Positions 1 through 10,374 of a stretch of 64,000 nucleotides of DNA are shown piece by piece. Position 1 is the first letter of the stretch; the number at the start of each line of letters is the position of its first letter. The notes below the pieces were generated by a model, which ran no database searches, was not told the DNA's origin, and worked only from the letters and a program-made list of their open reading frames with translations. The stretch spans positions 496,001 through 560,000 of the forward strand of contig JBBELK010000001.1 in NCBI GenBank assembly GCA_037783545.1. Direction: 5' to 3'. This DNA is from Henricia sp. BOLD:AAB3569. Lineage: Eukaryota; Echinodermata; Asteroidea; Spinulosida; Echinasteridae. Both the position numbers and the translations under genes were made by a program.

Positions 1-463
1 ACAGGTAATTACAGAAGATAAGTTTTGTTTTTGAGGAGCGTGTTCAGAAAAATGGATTTTGTTTTACCCTAACAATTGTATACGGATGTATGCACTCTGT
101 GGCTCGCGTCATACTGGTTGTGTGCGAGACCAGTCTAGTGCACATGCACAGTGTAGCCTAACTATGGAAAGTGTGCGAAGCCTGAATCGTGCAGCCTGTA
201 CACAGCGCCCATTTCGGACCGCCCAAAATTATACTATTGGACAGTTGCTACCAATTCAATCTTTACAAATTACATTGAGGAAGGTTGTCCTAGTCAACTT
301 ATTTATTAATATTTTGGGTCATTGCAAATGATACAGTAGGCTTAATATTTTTTGTTTTTTTTTTACTTTTGCATATTTTAGTGTACTCGTTTACAACTGC
401 TTGTATTAGGGTGCCAAAGTTTGGCTGGTATTTGAATAATTTTCCGTCTTTCAATTTGGTCAG

Positions 464-2842
464 GTTCTGCAGTTAAGTGACAAGGAGGTTGATTCCTGGG
501 ACATTGTACAAGGAGCTAAAGGCCGAATTAAGACGCAACTGGAACAGCTGAGGTTTGTAATATTCACAGAGATAATAATACTAATAATTGAGACATTTAT
601 ATCATGCACATCCATCCCAAGAATGCTCAAGGCACTGTCACGTTATTACCCCACTACAGTACCCCACTATTTGTCGGGTACCGTGGCCGAGTGGTTTGGG
701 CCACTGACTTGCAACATTCGGGTGAAAACTTGGGGTTGCAGGTTCGATACCTGGCCGTGGTACCTGTGCCCTTGAGCAAGGCAATTAAACACTCTTGCTC
801 CATCCTTCGGAAGGGATGTAAAGCTAACTGCTTAAAAGATCCCAGGGGCACTCTTTTGTGAAGTGTAAGGGGATTATCCGGTGTCTCTGGCCGTCGGCTG
901 CCAATGGCGCCACCCACCTATGAATCTCGATGTTATCTCGACCTGAGAGTGGATTTAAATTAATCCTTGGAGATGCATCCGCTCTAATGCACGGAGGCTC
1001 CAAGAGGAGACTCCGGAAGGCACTTTGTATAACGCCTAATTACCACAGTTTGGCAGGCACAATCCTTTCTCTAATGGCCTAAATAGATGAATGGAGGTCT
1101 CCTCCAGACACAGCTGTTTACTGGGTCTGCAGTAGGGTGATTGATAGCTGCTTTTACGCTCGGCGGCAAAAGGGCCTTACTCGAACAACATATATAAAAA
1201 CATATGTTTGTACACAAATCAATGGGCCTGGGCTTGAGGCCAAGATTTCCAAGGGTGGACCTGACCGGTAAGTGAACTCAACATTAAAGGCGACTCCTGG
1301 GGCACAGACTAGACTAATCAATTGAGGATTATATGAAGTTTGAGCGTAATAGGGCCAAAGGTTTTTAGTAATTAAAAAGATATAAAAATGAGGGTTAAAA
1401 ATTGTCTCCAAATTTGTTGTCTCTATTGTTACCAACTCTCAGGCAAACAGGCCAGAGTGGGTTGAACGGCATGTCCCAGCTACTAAGCCACACGCCACCC
1501 CCATCTTACTACTACCATCATGGCCAGCTGTATCCACCATACAGCACCGCCGTGCTGTCACAGTTCCTAATGCAGCAACAAGGCGCAGGGGAGGGTACGG
1601 GTTCTGAAGGGTCTAGCTCACCATCAAGTCCTAGGGAAAGTTCAGATGAAAATGAAAGGGGTAAGATGGTTGGACTTTGTTTTTTGCACGTGTGCATTTT
1701 TGTACAAAGCATTTTAAGTATTATTCTCTCACAAAAAACGGATGCAATTTTCTTTCATATCAATTGATCGAATGAGAGATGACGTCAACAATGTAAACAA
1801 AACCACGTCGCGCACAGGTTTATGGGATTGTTTGGAGTACTCTGAAGAAATGGCCTATGGGGTATTAGCGATGGTCCGTGATTTTTAAGTCGTGGGTGCT
1901 GCGCTACTGTAAAAGTTTGTTATCAAAAATACTCCAGAGACTCTTGTGACTCTTCGGATGTGGTTCTAGTGCTGGGGTTTAACTGCACTCAGTTAAAGAG
2001 CGCAGTTTAATGTACTCAACACAAACACAATGAGCGGCAGTTCGGCGAGTATTCCATTTTAGCCCATCATGTTTTGCACAGAGAGGTATTGTTAGTCATT
2101 TCCTTGCAGGCTATTCTTAACCCTAACTCCATAGGGTGTATGTAAAATCCTATTTATTTTGGAGGATTGAGGACGGCAACTCGGGTACATTGACCTTGCA
2201 ACTGGAAGCAACTGGTTGCTGTCGATGTGCGCCTAACGTATTCAGACATACTTGTTCAACTGACGGCTGTACATGTAGTTGCAAGTACGCGTACATCGAT
2301 AAAACTGACCGCAACTTGATACAACTAGTTGCCAGAAAGTAGAACATGAGCAACTCGTGGCAACTTACGTGCATCGACCTTTTTAAACAACTGATCAGTT
2401 GCTCCCAGTTGCCACGAGTTGCTTCCAGTTGCCGGAAACATCAGCTGCCACTAGTTGCTTCCAGTTGCAATGTTGATGTACATTTGTACCCCAATGCAAG
2501 CCAAATTGCTGGTACTAATTTATGCGCCTAGTTAGAGAGAGACAATGTGGAGTAATGTGTCTTGTCTAAGGACACAACGCGACGGCAGTGACCAGACCTC
2601 AAACCATGGACCTATCACCGGAAAATCTGACGCACTATTCACTGAAACGCTGCGCCCCCGGCTATCTGTGAGATTGACTAAAACTTTGTTCTTTGTCTGC
2701 AGAATCTGAGGGGAGTGAAGGGTCTGTGCTGTCATCGCCTGATATTCGATCCAGAGCTGTTTCCAATAAAGAGGTTGTTGGGCAACAGCAGCAACAGCAA
2801 CAGCAGCAAAAACAGCATCAGCAACAGCGCCAACCAACACAA

Positions 2843-2886
<44 letters not shown>

Positions 2887-2890
2887 GCAG

Positions 2891-2955
<65 letters not shown>

Positions 2956-5560
2956 GCAGCAGCAGCAGCAGCAACTTTCCACCCAAAATGTCAGCAGCAC
3001 ACAAACCCGGACACAAATGGTCAACCCCCCCTACACACCAACCCAAATGGCGCTTCCGCAGGCAGCTCCTCTTCCAGGAAACACCCAGCTCTCCCAGCCG
3101 GCCATTCAAGGCCCCAATCCACCCGCTAACAACTACTACAACTATAATGCTGTCTGTCCTCAAAACACGGATCAGGTTTCGGGCAGGCCGGTGGATCTAA
3201 GGCGACTCATGGACTCAAATCAACGACAACTGGATAATCGCGTTAATCCCGTACCAATGATGGATATGAGTAATCAGTTAGGCAAAGCCGGAAACGGTGG
3301 CGGTGGTGGGATCAATGGGTCAGGCCTCAATGTACCAGTAGCAAGGCAGCAGATGCAAATGATGACCCACGTTGGTGATCCCAACTTGATGACTGTACCC
3401 CCACCAAACATTCCCCCTCCTCTGCTGCCTGCCCTTAACCAAATGGACGTCGGGTCGAACATTCCGCCGCAGGTTCTTAACATGAAGCAGCAGCAGCTAC
3501 AGCAACTTCCAGCACAACCCCAGCTGCAGCAACCAAGCATACCAGGACTTCAGTACTCTGTGGAGTGCCCCGACTCAGCCATATACAAAATGTCGTCTAT
3601 TGCTGTACCAGACGTCATCCCGACATCGACCGCTTCCTCAAGTTTGTCCATTCCATCGTCCCTTCCGTTGACTCCCAGGAACGAGGTGTTAACCCCAACC
3701 CTGTCCGGAGCCAGCAGCCCGCGGCTTCTCTCAAGTCCAGTCAACCCCAACTTCCCAGGCTCAAGAACAATTAGCTTTGCGCCGCCTAACGTCCCCGGGA
3801 CTTACACCATGCGGCCCGGCGGGGAACACTACCAAGACTTAACGTCAGTGACTTACGTAACCAGCATGGCGCAAACGCCATCGGTGAATCTGTCCAACAG
3901 TAGCGTGTACGAAAACAACCCTAATATGATGTATAACAATACCACCCACAGTGGTTACCCAATGGCGGCTAACCCAGGTTGTACATCATGTGGTTGTAAC
4001 GGACAATGTGGGAACGATGGGCCACACCACGGATCACTCCATCATTATCCCTTACACAATGCCTACCCATCCACCCAAGTCGCATACCAAAACCTCCCCA
4101 GTTTCTTCCCCGGTAACCTTCCTGGACTGCCCCCAACTAACAACCTCATCACCTCTCCCCTACCGGGAAATCGCCGCTTTCCCATGTTGCCTTTCCAAAA
4201 CGTCCCTAGCGAGATGCATTACGGAGGTAACGGGCAGCTAGGCTTCATGCCTCATGGACATTTGTACCTGAGTGGGATGGGGTATGGACACAGGGCCAAC
4301 CATGGGTCCCACGGTGGCAACAAGAAACTGACCTGCTATAACTGTGGTGGAGTCGGACATCGCTACGCTGATTGCAGGGAGCCCTCTATGGACAGTCAGA
4401 GTAAGTCGGTCTTGGAATTTTGGGAATAAGATTAGAGTGGAAACGAGCATTTTAAGAAACTAGCAGGAATTTTATCAACAATACTGGAGACTCTTTTGGG
4501 GTACCATAGCCCAGTGGTTTGGGTCACTGACTCGCAACACTCGGGTTAAAACGTGGGGTTGCGGGTTCGATACCCAGCTGTGGTACCTGTGCCATAGCTG
4601 CCAACTTCCCATATTTTGGAGAAGAAACCTGGAAAATAGGTTGACCTCCCGACTTCAGACACATCTAAAAATCTCTGAGGTTGTTAATTGACAATCCAGG
4701 AGGGTATTTTATCTGTGATAGGAGTCCCGCAATAGGTAATTTTAGAGGAATTTTTTTGAAAAATGCGGGAGGGTTGGCAGCTCTGCTGTGCCCATGAGCA
4801 AGGCACTTAAACACACTTGCTCCATCCTTCGGAAGGGATGTAAAGCCGTTGGCCCAATGTGTTGTGTAATGCATTTACACATCTTTCGTGAAGAGTAAGG
4901 GGATTCCCCGGTGTCTCTGGCCGTCCGCTGCCAATACCACCCACCAATGTATCTCGATGTTTAGGTGGAATTGCATAAAGCTTCATGCAATTCAGCCTAC
5001 GGGCAGCGAATTGAAATTCATTAAACCCAATTTTAAAAAATATCTGTACATTGGCTTGTATTTTCTCTCAAAATAAAAGAAATACAGTCGAGCCTCGTTA
5101 ATAAGATATTTATTTATTTTATTTATTTATTTATTCACCACATCCAACAGCGGAAGGACCGCCAATTACAGGAATGGGATCAATTAACATAGATATTCGA
5201 ATAACTATCAACTTCTAAGTTGAATTAGATCCTTAAGACAACAAGTCCTTTATTGAAAACACTGGCCAGCTTGGTGGTCGAGTGGTTAAGCCGTCTGCCT
5301 AGTATGCAGGAGGTCGTGGGTTCAAGTCCCACTCGTGCATGCTATGAAGTTTTTCTCATGGTGTCTCATCGGGGAAGCACTGAGTATACAGTGCTGATCA
5401 AGTTACGTAGGGTTGGGCAAAACAAACCCCTTATTAATATTCATTTTCTCCGACGCAAGCCAAATTGCATTTTCTTAACCCCTGATTGGGCAAAAAATTA
5501 TCTATTGCAGGTTACCGGTTGGACTACAAACCAGCTACTGAATCCAACACCAACAGCTAA
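464..5560 (+). CDS. ZCCHC14: ZCCHC14/ZCCHC2-family zinc-knuckle protein, 3' part (4 exons)
   Basis: Exons 464-552, 1443-1660, 2703-4400 and 5511-5560 have AG acceptors and GT donors (GTTTGT, GTAAGA, GTAAGT) and join in phase to 684 residues plus the TAA at 5558-5560. Exon 1 (VLQLSDKEVDSW, then GAKGRIKTQLEQL) resembles the last helices of a SAM domain. Exon 3 carries a long Gln-rich stretch, Pro/Ser/Asn-rich low-complexity sequence, a Cys-rich motif (CTSCGCNGQC) and near its end the CCHC knuckle CYNCGGVGHRYADC (C-X2-C-X4-H-X4-C). The last exon adds SYRLDYKPATES, matching the 'YRLKYAP..ES' tail of vertebrate ZCCHC14. In mammals ZCCHC14 uses its SAM domain to bind CNGG-type RNA loops and recruits TENT4 poly(A) polymerases; the same role here is inference. 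ZCCHC2 is the alternative relative. The start and most of the SAM domain lie upstream of the window. The open frame continuing past 4400 is intron read-through. Confidence 0.85.
553..1442 (+). other. intron 1 of the visible part of the zinc-knuckle gene
   Basis: It has a GT donor at 553 and an AG acceptor at 1441-1442 preceded by a pyrimidine-rich tract. It contains the tRNA-derived SINE at about 674-935. Nothing else coding was seen. Confidence 0.8.
674..935 (+). mobile_element. tRNA-derived SINE (family S1), copy 1
   Basis: The head has pol III promoter-like boxes: an A box around GTGGCCGAGTGG and a B box GGTTCGATACC. The extra-long variable region suggests a class II (Leu/Ser-like) tRNA ancestor. 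The body includes CCATCCTTCGGAAGGGATGTAAAG and ends near GGTGTCTCTGGCCGTCGGC. The same head and body recur at 4499-4963 and, on the other strand, at 32374-33075, which shows dispersal. It sits in an intron in gene sense orientation. Confidence 0.85.
1661..2702 (+). other. intron 2 of the visible part, with a GTTGC-rich repeat
   Basis: It has a GTAAG donor at 1661 and a TCTGCAG acceptor ending at 2702. At about 2190-2480 the motif AGTTGC, or its complement GCAACT, recurs many times in both orientations (for example CAGTTGCCACGAGTTGC). A piece of the same repeat lies at 6675-6717 (CAGTTGAGTTGCTTCCAGTT), so this is probably a dispersed palindromic element. No exon was seen. Confidence 0.7.
2782..2974 (+). 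repeat. CAG/CAA polyglutamine tract inside the zinc-knuckle gene
   Basis: This is a trinucleotide-type repeat within exon 3. A short Gln run broken by K, H, R and P leads into an uninterrupted run of 45 Gln codons at 2840-2974. CAG and CAA are mixed, with a stretch of pure CAA around 2923-2952 and pure CAG at the 3' end. The mixture should make it more stable than a pure CAG repeat. Length variation between individuals is likely. The minus strand and the other frames read as poly-Leu, poly-Cys or poly-Ser/Asn and are not genes. Confidence 0.95.
4499..4963 (+). mobile_element. tRNA-derived SINE (family S1), copy 2, interrupted by a small DNA element
   Basis: The tRNA-like head is at 4499-4587, with B box GGTTCGATACC. 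The body resumes at 4786 with the conserved CCATCCTTCGGAAGGGATG and ends near GTGTCTCTGGCCGTC. The middle is displaced by the insertion at 4594-4785. Compared with copy 1 it also has an extra segment around 4850-4885. Confidence 0.85.
4594..4785. mobile_element. hAT-like non-autonomous element nested in a SINE
   Basis: The ends are inverted: AGCTGCCAACTTCCC on the left, and GGGAGGGTTGGCAGCTCTG on the right, which read in reverse begins CAGAGCTGCCAAC, a hAT-style CAGRG start. The SINE sequence CTGTGCC is present on both sides (4587-4593 and 4786-4792), a 7-8 bp target duplication. Copy 1 of the SINE serves as the empty site. There is no coding capacity. Confidence 0.75.
5263..5341 (+). repeat. 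tRNA-like sequence, probably a SINE head
   Basis: It has an A-box-like TGGTCGAGTGG, an anticodon-stem-like CTGC/GCAG with loop CTAGTAT (anticodon position AGT) and a good T arm, GTGGG-TTCAAGT-CCCAC. The flanks do not pair as a 7-bp acceptor stem, so a functional tRNA-Thr is unlikely. It lies in the last intron of the zinc-knuckle gene. Confidence 0.6.
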
Positions 5561-7669
5561 TACACAACCTTATTGCCAACTTTGGCAACCACTGCTGTAT
5601 ATTAAACAGAAAATGGACGAATGGACAACATGTTGGAGGTGCATTTCTGAGATAACCCTTTGCGTATGCTGCTAGGTAATGAATAACTGATGATGCCAAG
5701 GTAATGAATAATTCATTAAGTGACTGATTTGACCAATCATCTGTTAGAGTGAACAGAGCAAATCAGTGATGTTGCATAATTCATGTGGCTGTGTTTTATA
5801 CAACCACGTTGTAAAATTCTTTGTAATAAGTGATATTTTGCATTTGGAAGACAAATCAAGAGAAATATGTTGATCAGTTTGTTATGATTTTGATTTTTGA
5901 ACCGCAGTATTCAAAATTTGTTGCCGTAATGACAACAAAGAGGCTGTTTTATTTAATGCTTGGGAAAATCACTCAAGTTGTAGACTTGAACTTGGTTGCA
6001 GCGACGGCTTTGATATGTGTAAATAGTTGTTTGTTTGTTTGTTTGTTTGTTTGTTTGTTTGAGTCAAGATTTAGAGGGGAAAAAATGATCAAGATTTAGA
6101 AAAAGAAAAATAATCCATGATCAGGCATGGTTTTCAAGAAAGAAAATTGAAGAAAAGTTAATTTTATTGTATAGATTTATAATAGTTAAACAGCCTTGCC
6201 TCCCTAAAGTTTGACCATTGGTAATTAGGTTGTCTCTAATGCAGTATAATGTTACTGTATTTTACAATTTTGTTTTTGCTTTCTCAGGCATTGTTTTCCA
6301 TGAGGAGTTTTTAAACTGCCGATCTAAATCATGGCCCTCCTAGGGGCCATTCAAAATAATCAATGTTAAAAAAATTTCTGGTTTTTAAAAAAAATTGTTT
6401 TGACCCACACACCCACCCCGAACGCATCTCGAACGCCCCTAGTATATCGGCACTGCATGCGATGACCGAGAAACATGCGCAGCGCATGATTGGTCAGTTG
6501 CGATCACCGTCACTGGCTAATCAATATTCATATATATTCCTCAATACAGCCGAGCTGAACTCGTTTCAGCAAGGTCTTGGCAAACTAGGTACGTGTGCAG
6601 AAAAGACCGTTGCCAAAGGAAGATGTGTCGAAGTGCGCGCTCTCGAAATGTAGACATGGCTGGATGCTCCCAGTTGTCGCTGATCAGTTGAGTTGCTTCC
6701 AGTTACAATGTCGATGTAGGCTAAATGAAGGCTTAAACAAATTTTTTGAGTGATTGGTTCTAGAGCCATGATTAAGCCCAAATTGACTTTTCAATGCGAA
6801 TAGCAATATGCATAGAATTCCAGTTTCTTAAAGAGAGAGGAGGCTAAACTATTTTGAGTCAATGTAATACTATGAAAAGTGAATTTAAAAATCAGTGTAA
6901 TAGAAAACTTTATTTAAATTCCTTTATTTACCTGCCTCCCTGCAACCCCTCCATACCCTGCCCCCATCAATTCCCCCTTTATGCCCGCCCCTTTATACCC
7001 TGCCAAATAAAAATATAGATTTAATGTATGGTTTCAAACTGTTAGTCAATGACTTAAATGTGCAGAACATTGAAAAAAAACTGTATTGAGATTTCTGATA
7101 CGTTGTTGTCTTTTCACTTTACACAGCCATTGTATTACGTTGTCGTTATACGTCTTTTTATTTGCAAATTTTGTTACAAAAGAAAGCTCTGAGACCCTTG
7201 TTTTCAACGACAATTTGAAATTCCTTAATTAGGCACACAGAATATTCTGTCCAAAGTATTCATTTATATTGCGTTCATTTGCAAACATAAATCCCAAAAC
7301 ATAAATCCCAAAAAATGGAAGATAGAAGTGGTTCCAACTGTCCAATGCAATGATTCCGCTCGAGATGGTATTTTTTATAAGAAAACAATAATTAAAGATA
7401 AATTCATGTAGATGTGTGTGCACACACATTTGTTTACAAGGGTGCCCTTGCTGGAAAGAAACTGGGCCCCTGACTTCCATAGTATTATGACTGTTGTCTG
7501 TGTAGTATTACCACGAAACCAGGACACTGTTTTTCATTGTTTTCTCGGAACGGAAAGTAGATGAGGTACTGAGCTGACTCGCACAGGTTGGTTTTTAAGT
7601 ACACATCCTTAATCACATGTAGGGATATAAACACCATTTGTAAAATTTTTCCAATCATGTAATCCGTCT
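5561..7669 (+). other. 3' UTR and downstream sequence of the zinc-knuckle gene
   Basis: The 3' UTR starts after the TAA at 5560 but its end could not be fixed. An ATTAAA lies about 40 bases after the stop and an AATAAA near 7004. There is a (GTTT)n microsatellite at 6026-6060 and a fragment of the intron-2 GTTGC repeat at 6675-6717. No supported gene was seen. Confidence 0.45.
6026..6060 (+). repeat. (GTTT)n microsatellite
   Basis: About eight uninterrupted GTTT units. Confidence 0.95.
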
Positions 7670-8231
7670 TTAAAAGGCCAATGATTAGGGATTTTTATCA
7701 ATGACATATATGCTATGAAACTACTCTACTCAATTAAAGTCGTAAAACAAAACTTGTTTTGGGGGTTAAAACAAAGGTTTTTAGCTTTTATGCTAATGTA
7801 TATGCATATTCATGACCAAGGTTGCGATGTCACAAGAGGCAAACACTGTAGGCCTACAGTTGAATGTAGGCCTACACAAAAGATTCCCCTTTTTCTCAAA
7901 CTTGCTGAAACTTTTGTAATCCATGGCCGTTTGAGTTTGTTTTACATGTTGCCTGTTGTAAGCCTTGAAAAAAAATGGAGGTGGAAACTGCAGCAATTTG
8001 CCATAACTCCAACTTGAAGTCTTATGTTTTTTCTTTACTTTTCCCTTGTGTCTTCCTGAAGTGATGCACTCCAAACAGTGTCCTCTTTTTGTGATTTAGT
8101 ACAATGAAATCTTCAAAGTTGAAAAGGCTACTTTACATCAAAACGAACAATAGTAATGTCTTGCTGAACAAGTAATCAATCATATAAAGCAAAGACTATG
8201 CGTAAAGTTGTTTAGCATGTCATGGGCTCCT
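7670..8231. mobile_element. TTAA-type non-autonomous DNA element (family T3), copy 1
   Basis: It shares ATTTTTATCAATGA, the following AAAACAAGTTGGG-type block, CATGTTGC and the TGCTGAAACTTTTG segments with 21474-21946 (opposite strand) and 47203-47700 (same strand). Its outer ends are more decayed than those of the 21.5-kb copy. There is no coding capacity. Boundaries are approximate. Confidence 0.65.
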
Positions 8232-8402
8232 GGTATGTGCATTTACGTGAACTACCCATGTTGCATTGCATTTGCCCCCTCCCTCAACATAAAATCTAGA
8301 ATGATTAAGTTCTCTTCAGAGTAAATTTTTCTTTTTAATATTTCAGTAAGATAGATGTCGTACCAGTACTCCCAAAGTAATTTATATATTCCATGAGCTA
8401 CT

Positions 8403-8741
8403 TTATTTTACGTTTAGTTGAACAGGACATGTTAATTCACTTGTATCTTGTGCTAGGCGCAGTAGAGTTGATCTTTGCAAATTTTCTAAATCTAGTCCCA
8501 CAAGTTTTGTCCGTCTCTTTTTAGTTTTTAGTACCTCATAAAAGCAATTTGAGAAATTGTTTGTGTTCAAATTGGGCAATGCAATGTCTTGCCTTTCATT
8601 TATTCTGAATACCACAGTTTTATTTTGACATGTTTCTGAGGGTTTTAACTTAGCCATTGCGGCCACATCAGGTATTGTTAATACATTAATATCAGATCCT
8701 CGGCAACTGGTTGTAAATAGTGAAGTCAGGCTTTTTAAGGT
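8403..8741 (-). other. open frame of about 109 codons, unrecognised
   Basis: The minus strand is open from just after a TAA near 8741 to a stop at 8403-8405. Its composition is more protein-like than other chance frames here: charged and polar, with KTKKRRTKLVGLDLENLQR inside and few low-complexity runs. An internal ATG is present, but no splice context or known domain was recognised. It could be a remnant of a mobile-element protein, a single exon, or chance. Confidence 0.2.
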
Positions 8742-8956
8742 TTAAGTATAAGACTCGTTGTGCAAATAGCTTTTTTTTTTTTTTGAATTTCTTGTCGTAC
8801 ATGTACTTTAAAATATTGTTTCATTTAATGTTTGTATTTTGTTTGCGCTAGGCATTCCCTGTTAAAGCCCCTGTCACATACGTCGCAGGATATCTTTCAT
8901 CGTACAAAATTCTTGGGCCACGATGTTGGGGTGTGCTCTTACGATGCTAGAAGCAT

Positions 8957-9146
8957 CTTAAGCTGGCCGTACACCTTGCGTTTCATCTGTGATTCCATCA
9001 CGATAGCGCATGTTGTGCAGTCGCATCACAAGGTGTACGGGTTTTGCGATGCGAAACGCAATCGCAGAATTTCAAGCATGCTCGAAATTTGGCCTGTCTG
9101 TGCAATCAAAACAGAGTCGGAATGCAATGTGTACGGTCGGCTTTAG
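8957..9146. mobile_element. short inverted-repeat element (family P1), copy 1
   Basis: The left end CTTAAGCTGGCCGTACACC and the right end GGTGTACG..GTACGGTCGGCTTTAG are inverted relatives. The same sequence in reverse orientation occurs at about 38400-38772, where it is split by another insertion. It abuts the 9160-9968 element. Confidence 0.7.
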
Positions 9147-9159
9147 GCTACAATCTTAA

Positions 9160-9968
9160 AGGAACACGTTGCCTTCAGATTTCACGAAATCTCACGTTTG
9201 AGGGTGTTCCTTATACTTATTAAGAGTTGTTCTTGCAATAAAACACATTTAATGTGTTATAATTAGTGAATGGTAATTTAAAAACAAACACTGACCTCTG
9301 ACCCCCACTACATGTCCCGCGAAATGTATACGTATTTCAAGCCGTCAATACTATCGTCCAGGTAGTGGGCAAAATGCAGCGACGAACAGGAGTTAGGCTG
9401 GCGCCGTAGCCAGTGGTCAGGTAAACCTATCAGATGAACGCAAGGTACCATACCATTCTCCGCCTCCCGAGACATGTGTGAAATGTAAACACACGTACAC
9501 ACACACACACCGACTGGCTGTCAAAAAATGGATCGTCAAGAGAACACAGCAGACGCGTCAAAAAAGAAAAAACGAAAACCTCGCCAATCAGGGTAAGAAT
9601 ATTGTCATGGGACAAACCGATAGAAAGGACTTGGATGATTTATACCCAATGGTTATTGTAGACACAAATTTAAAAAACAGGCACAGCACACGCAACGGAG
9701 GAAGGAAAAATAATTTCTTTCTCCAGGCTGGAAATAAGACTAATATAATTTCTCCGCCATTTATGGGAGTCAAGATTTTGACTCCCATAAATGGCGGAGC
9801 GTGCTGCTTCGAGAAATTACGCAAAATTGAAGCATTTCTAAGGCACGTTTGTGTGGATCATTATATTCTACTTTTTAAACATCTTTCAGATCGTGCTCAT
9901 TATACTTCAAACGCTTGTAATAGCCCAAAAACGCCCAATAAAGCGCAACCCGAAGGCAACGTGTCCCT
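9160..9968. mobile_element. TTAA-flanked non-autonomous DNA transposon (family T1), 809 bp
   Basis: The termini are AGGAACACGTTGCCTTC and, inverted, GAAGGCAACGTGTCCCT, directly flanked by TTAA at 9156-9159 and 9969-9972. TTAA target duplication with RR...YY ends fits Kolobok-type elements. piggyBac also targets TTAA but usually begins with CCC or CCY. The interior contains a (CA)n tract and a perfect hairpin at 9752-9799. No transposase is encoded. Confidence 0.8.
9752..9799. repeat. perfect inverted repeat, 22-bp arms, 4-base spacer
   Basis: Arms 9752-9773 and 9778-9799 are exact reverse complements (CTCCGCCATTTATGGGAGTC... against ...GACTCCCATAAATGGCGGAG) with spacer GATT. It lies inside the TTAA element at 9160-9968. 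Confidence 0.97.
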
Positions 9969-10100
9969 TTAAGTGAATATCTTAACCTGGACACAGTGGT
10001 ACACGTACCAAGTTATGTGCCCTGTGCATTATTGTTAGACATGTGTTTCCCCATGACACCATTCCACACATACAGTGTTCCATTTTATCCTGGGTTTATT

Positions 10101-10374
10101 ATGCACCTATCAGTTGTTCCCCCACCCCCCCCCCCCCCCCAACCCCCCCCCCCCCCCAACCCCCCACCCACCCCCCCCCCCCCACCCCCCCCCCAGTTAC
10201 CCGACCATTATGTAGGGATTTGGTCACATTTTTCATGCCCCAAGGCGGGGAAATCGACATGTAGAAATCCAATTTTTAATGCACCTGGGAGCAGAATGTG
10301 CATTTTGGTTTTGCCCCGGGTGGGAATTATGTAACCAACACAGGGGTGGAGATTTTGTGACAAAAAATGACAAT
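10101..10374. mobile_element. poly-C-ended non-autonomous element (family C1), copy 1, right end missing
   Basis: It starts ATGCACCTATCAGTTGTTCC followed by a C-rich tract at about 10123-10196. It then shares the 'CATGCCCC..GGGG' and GGGGTGGAGATTTTGT blocks with the complete copy at 33302-33618. The inverted right end seen in that copy is absent. Proline-rich frames across the C tract are artefacts. Confidence 0.65.

Larger units (their letters stand above)
4401..5510 (+). other. last intron of the zinc-knuckle gene
   Basis: It has a GTAAGT donor at 4401 and a TATTGCAG acceptor at 5503-5510. It contains SINE copy 2 with a nested hAT-like element, an A/T-rich (ATTT)n stretch at about 5106-5135 and a tRNA-like sequence at 5263-5341. 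Confidence 0.85.

Noticed and set aside
1402-1767. 121-codon frame as a separate gene
   Set aside because: Only 1443-1660 is exon. The rest is intron read-through on both sides of good splice sites.
2715-3163. Long poly-Leu, poly-Cys and Ser/Asn frames over the CAG/CAA tract
   Set aside because: They are the other frames of the polyglutamine repeat. Only the frame that joins in phase with the flanking exons is coding.
5263-5341. Functional tRNA-Thr gene
   Set aside because: The T arm and anticodon stem look right but the acceptor strands do not pair.
10043-10334. Proline-rich proteins over the C tract
   Set aside because: They are products of the low-complexity C run inside a transposable element.
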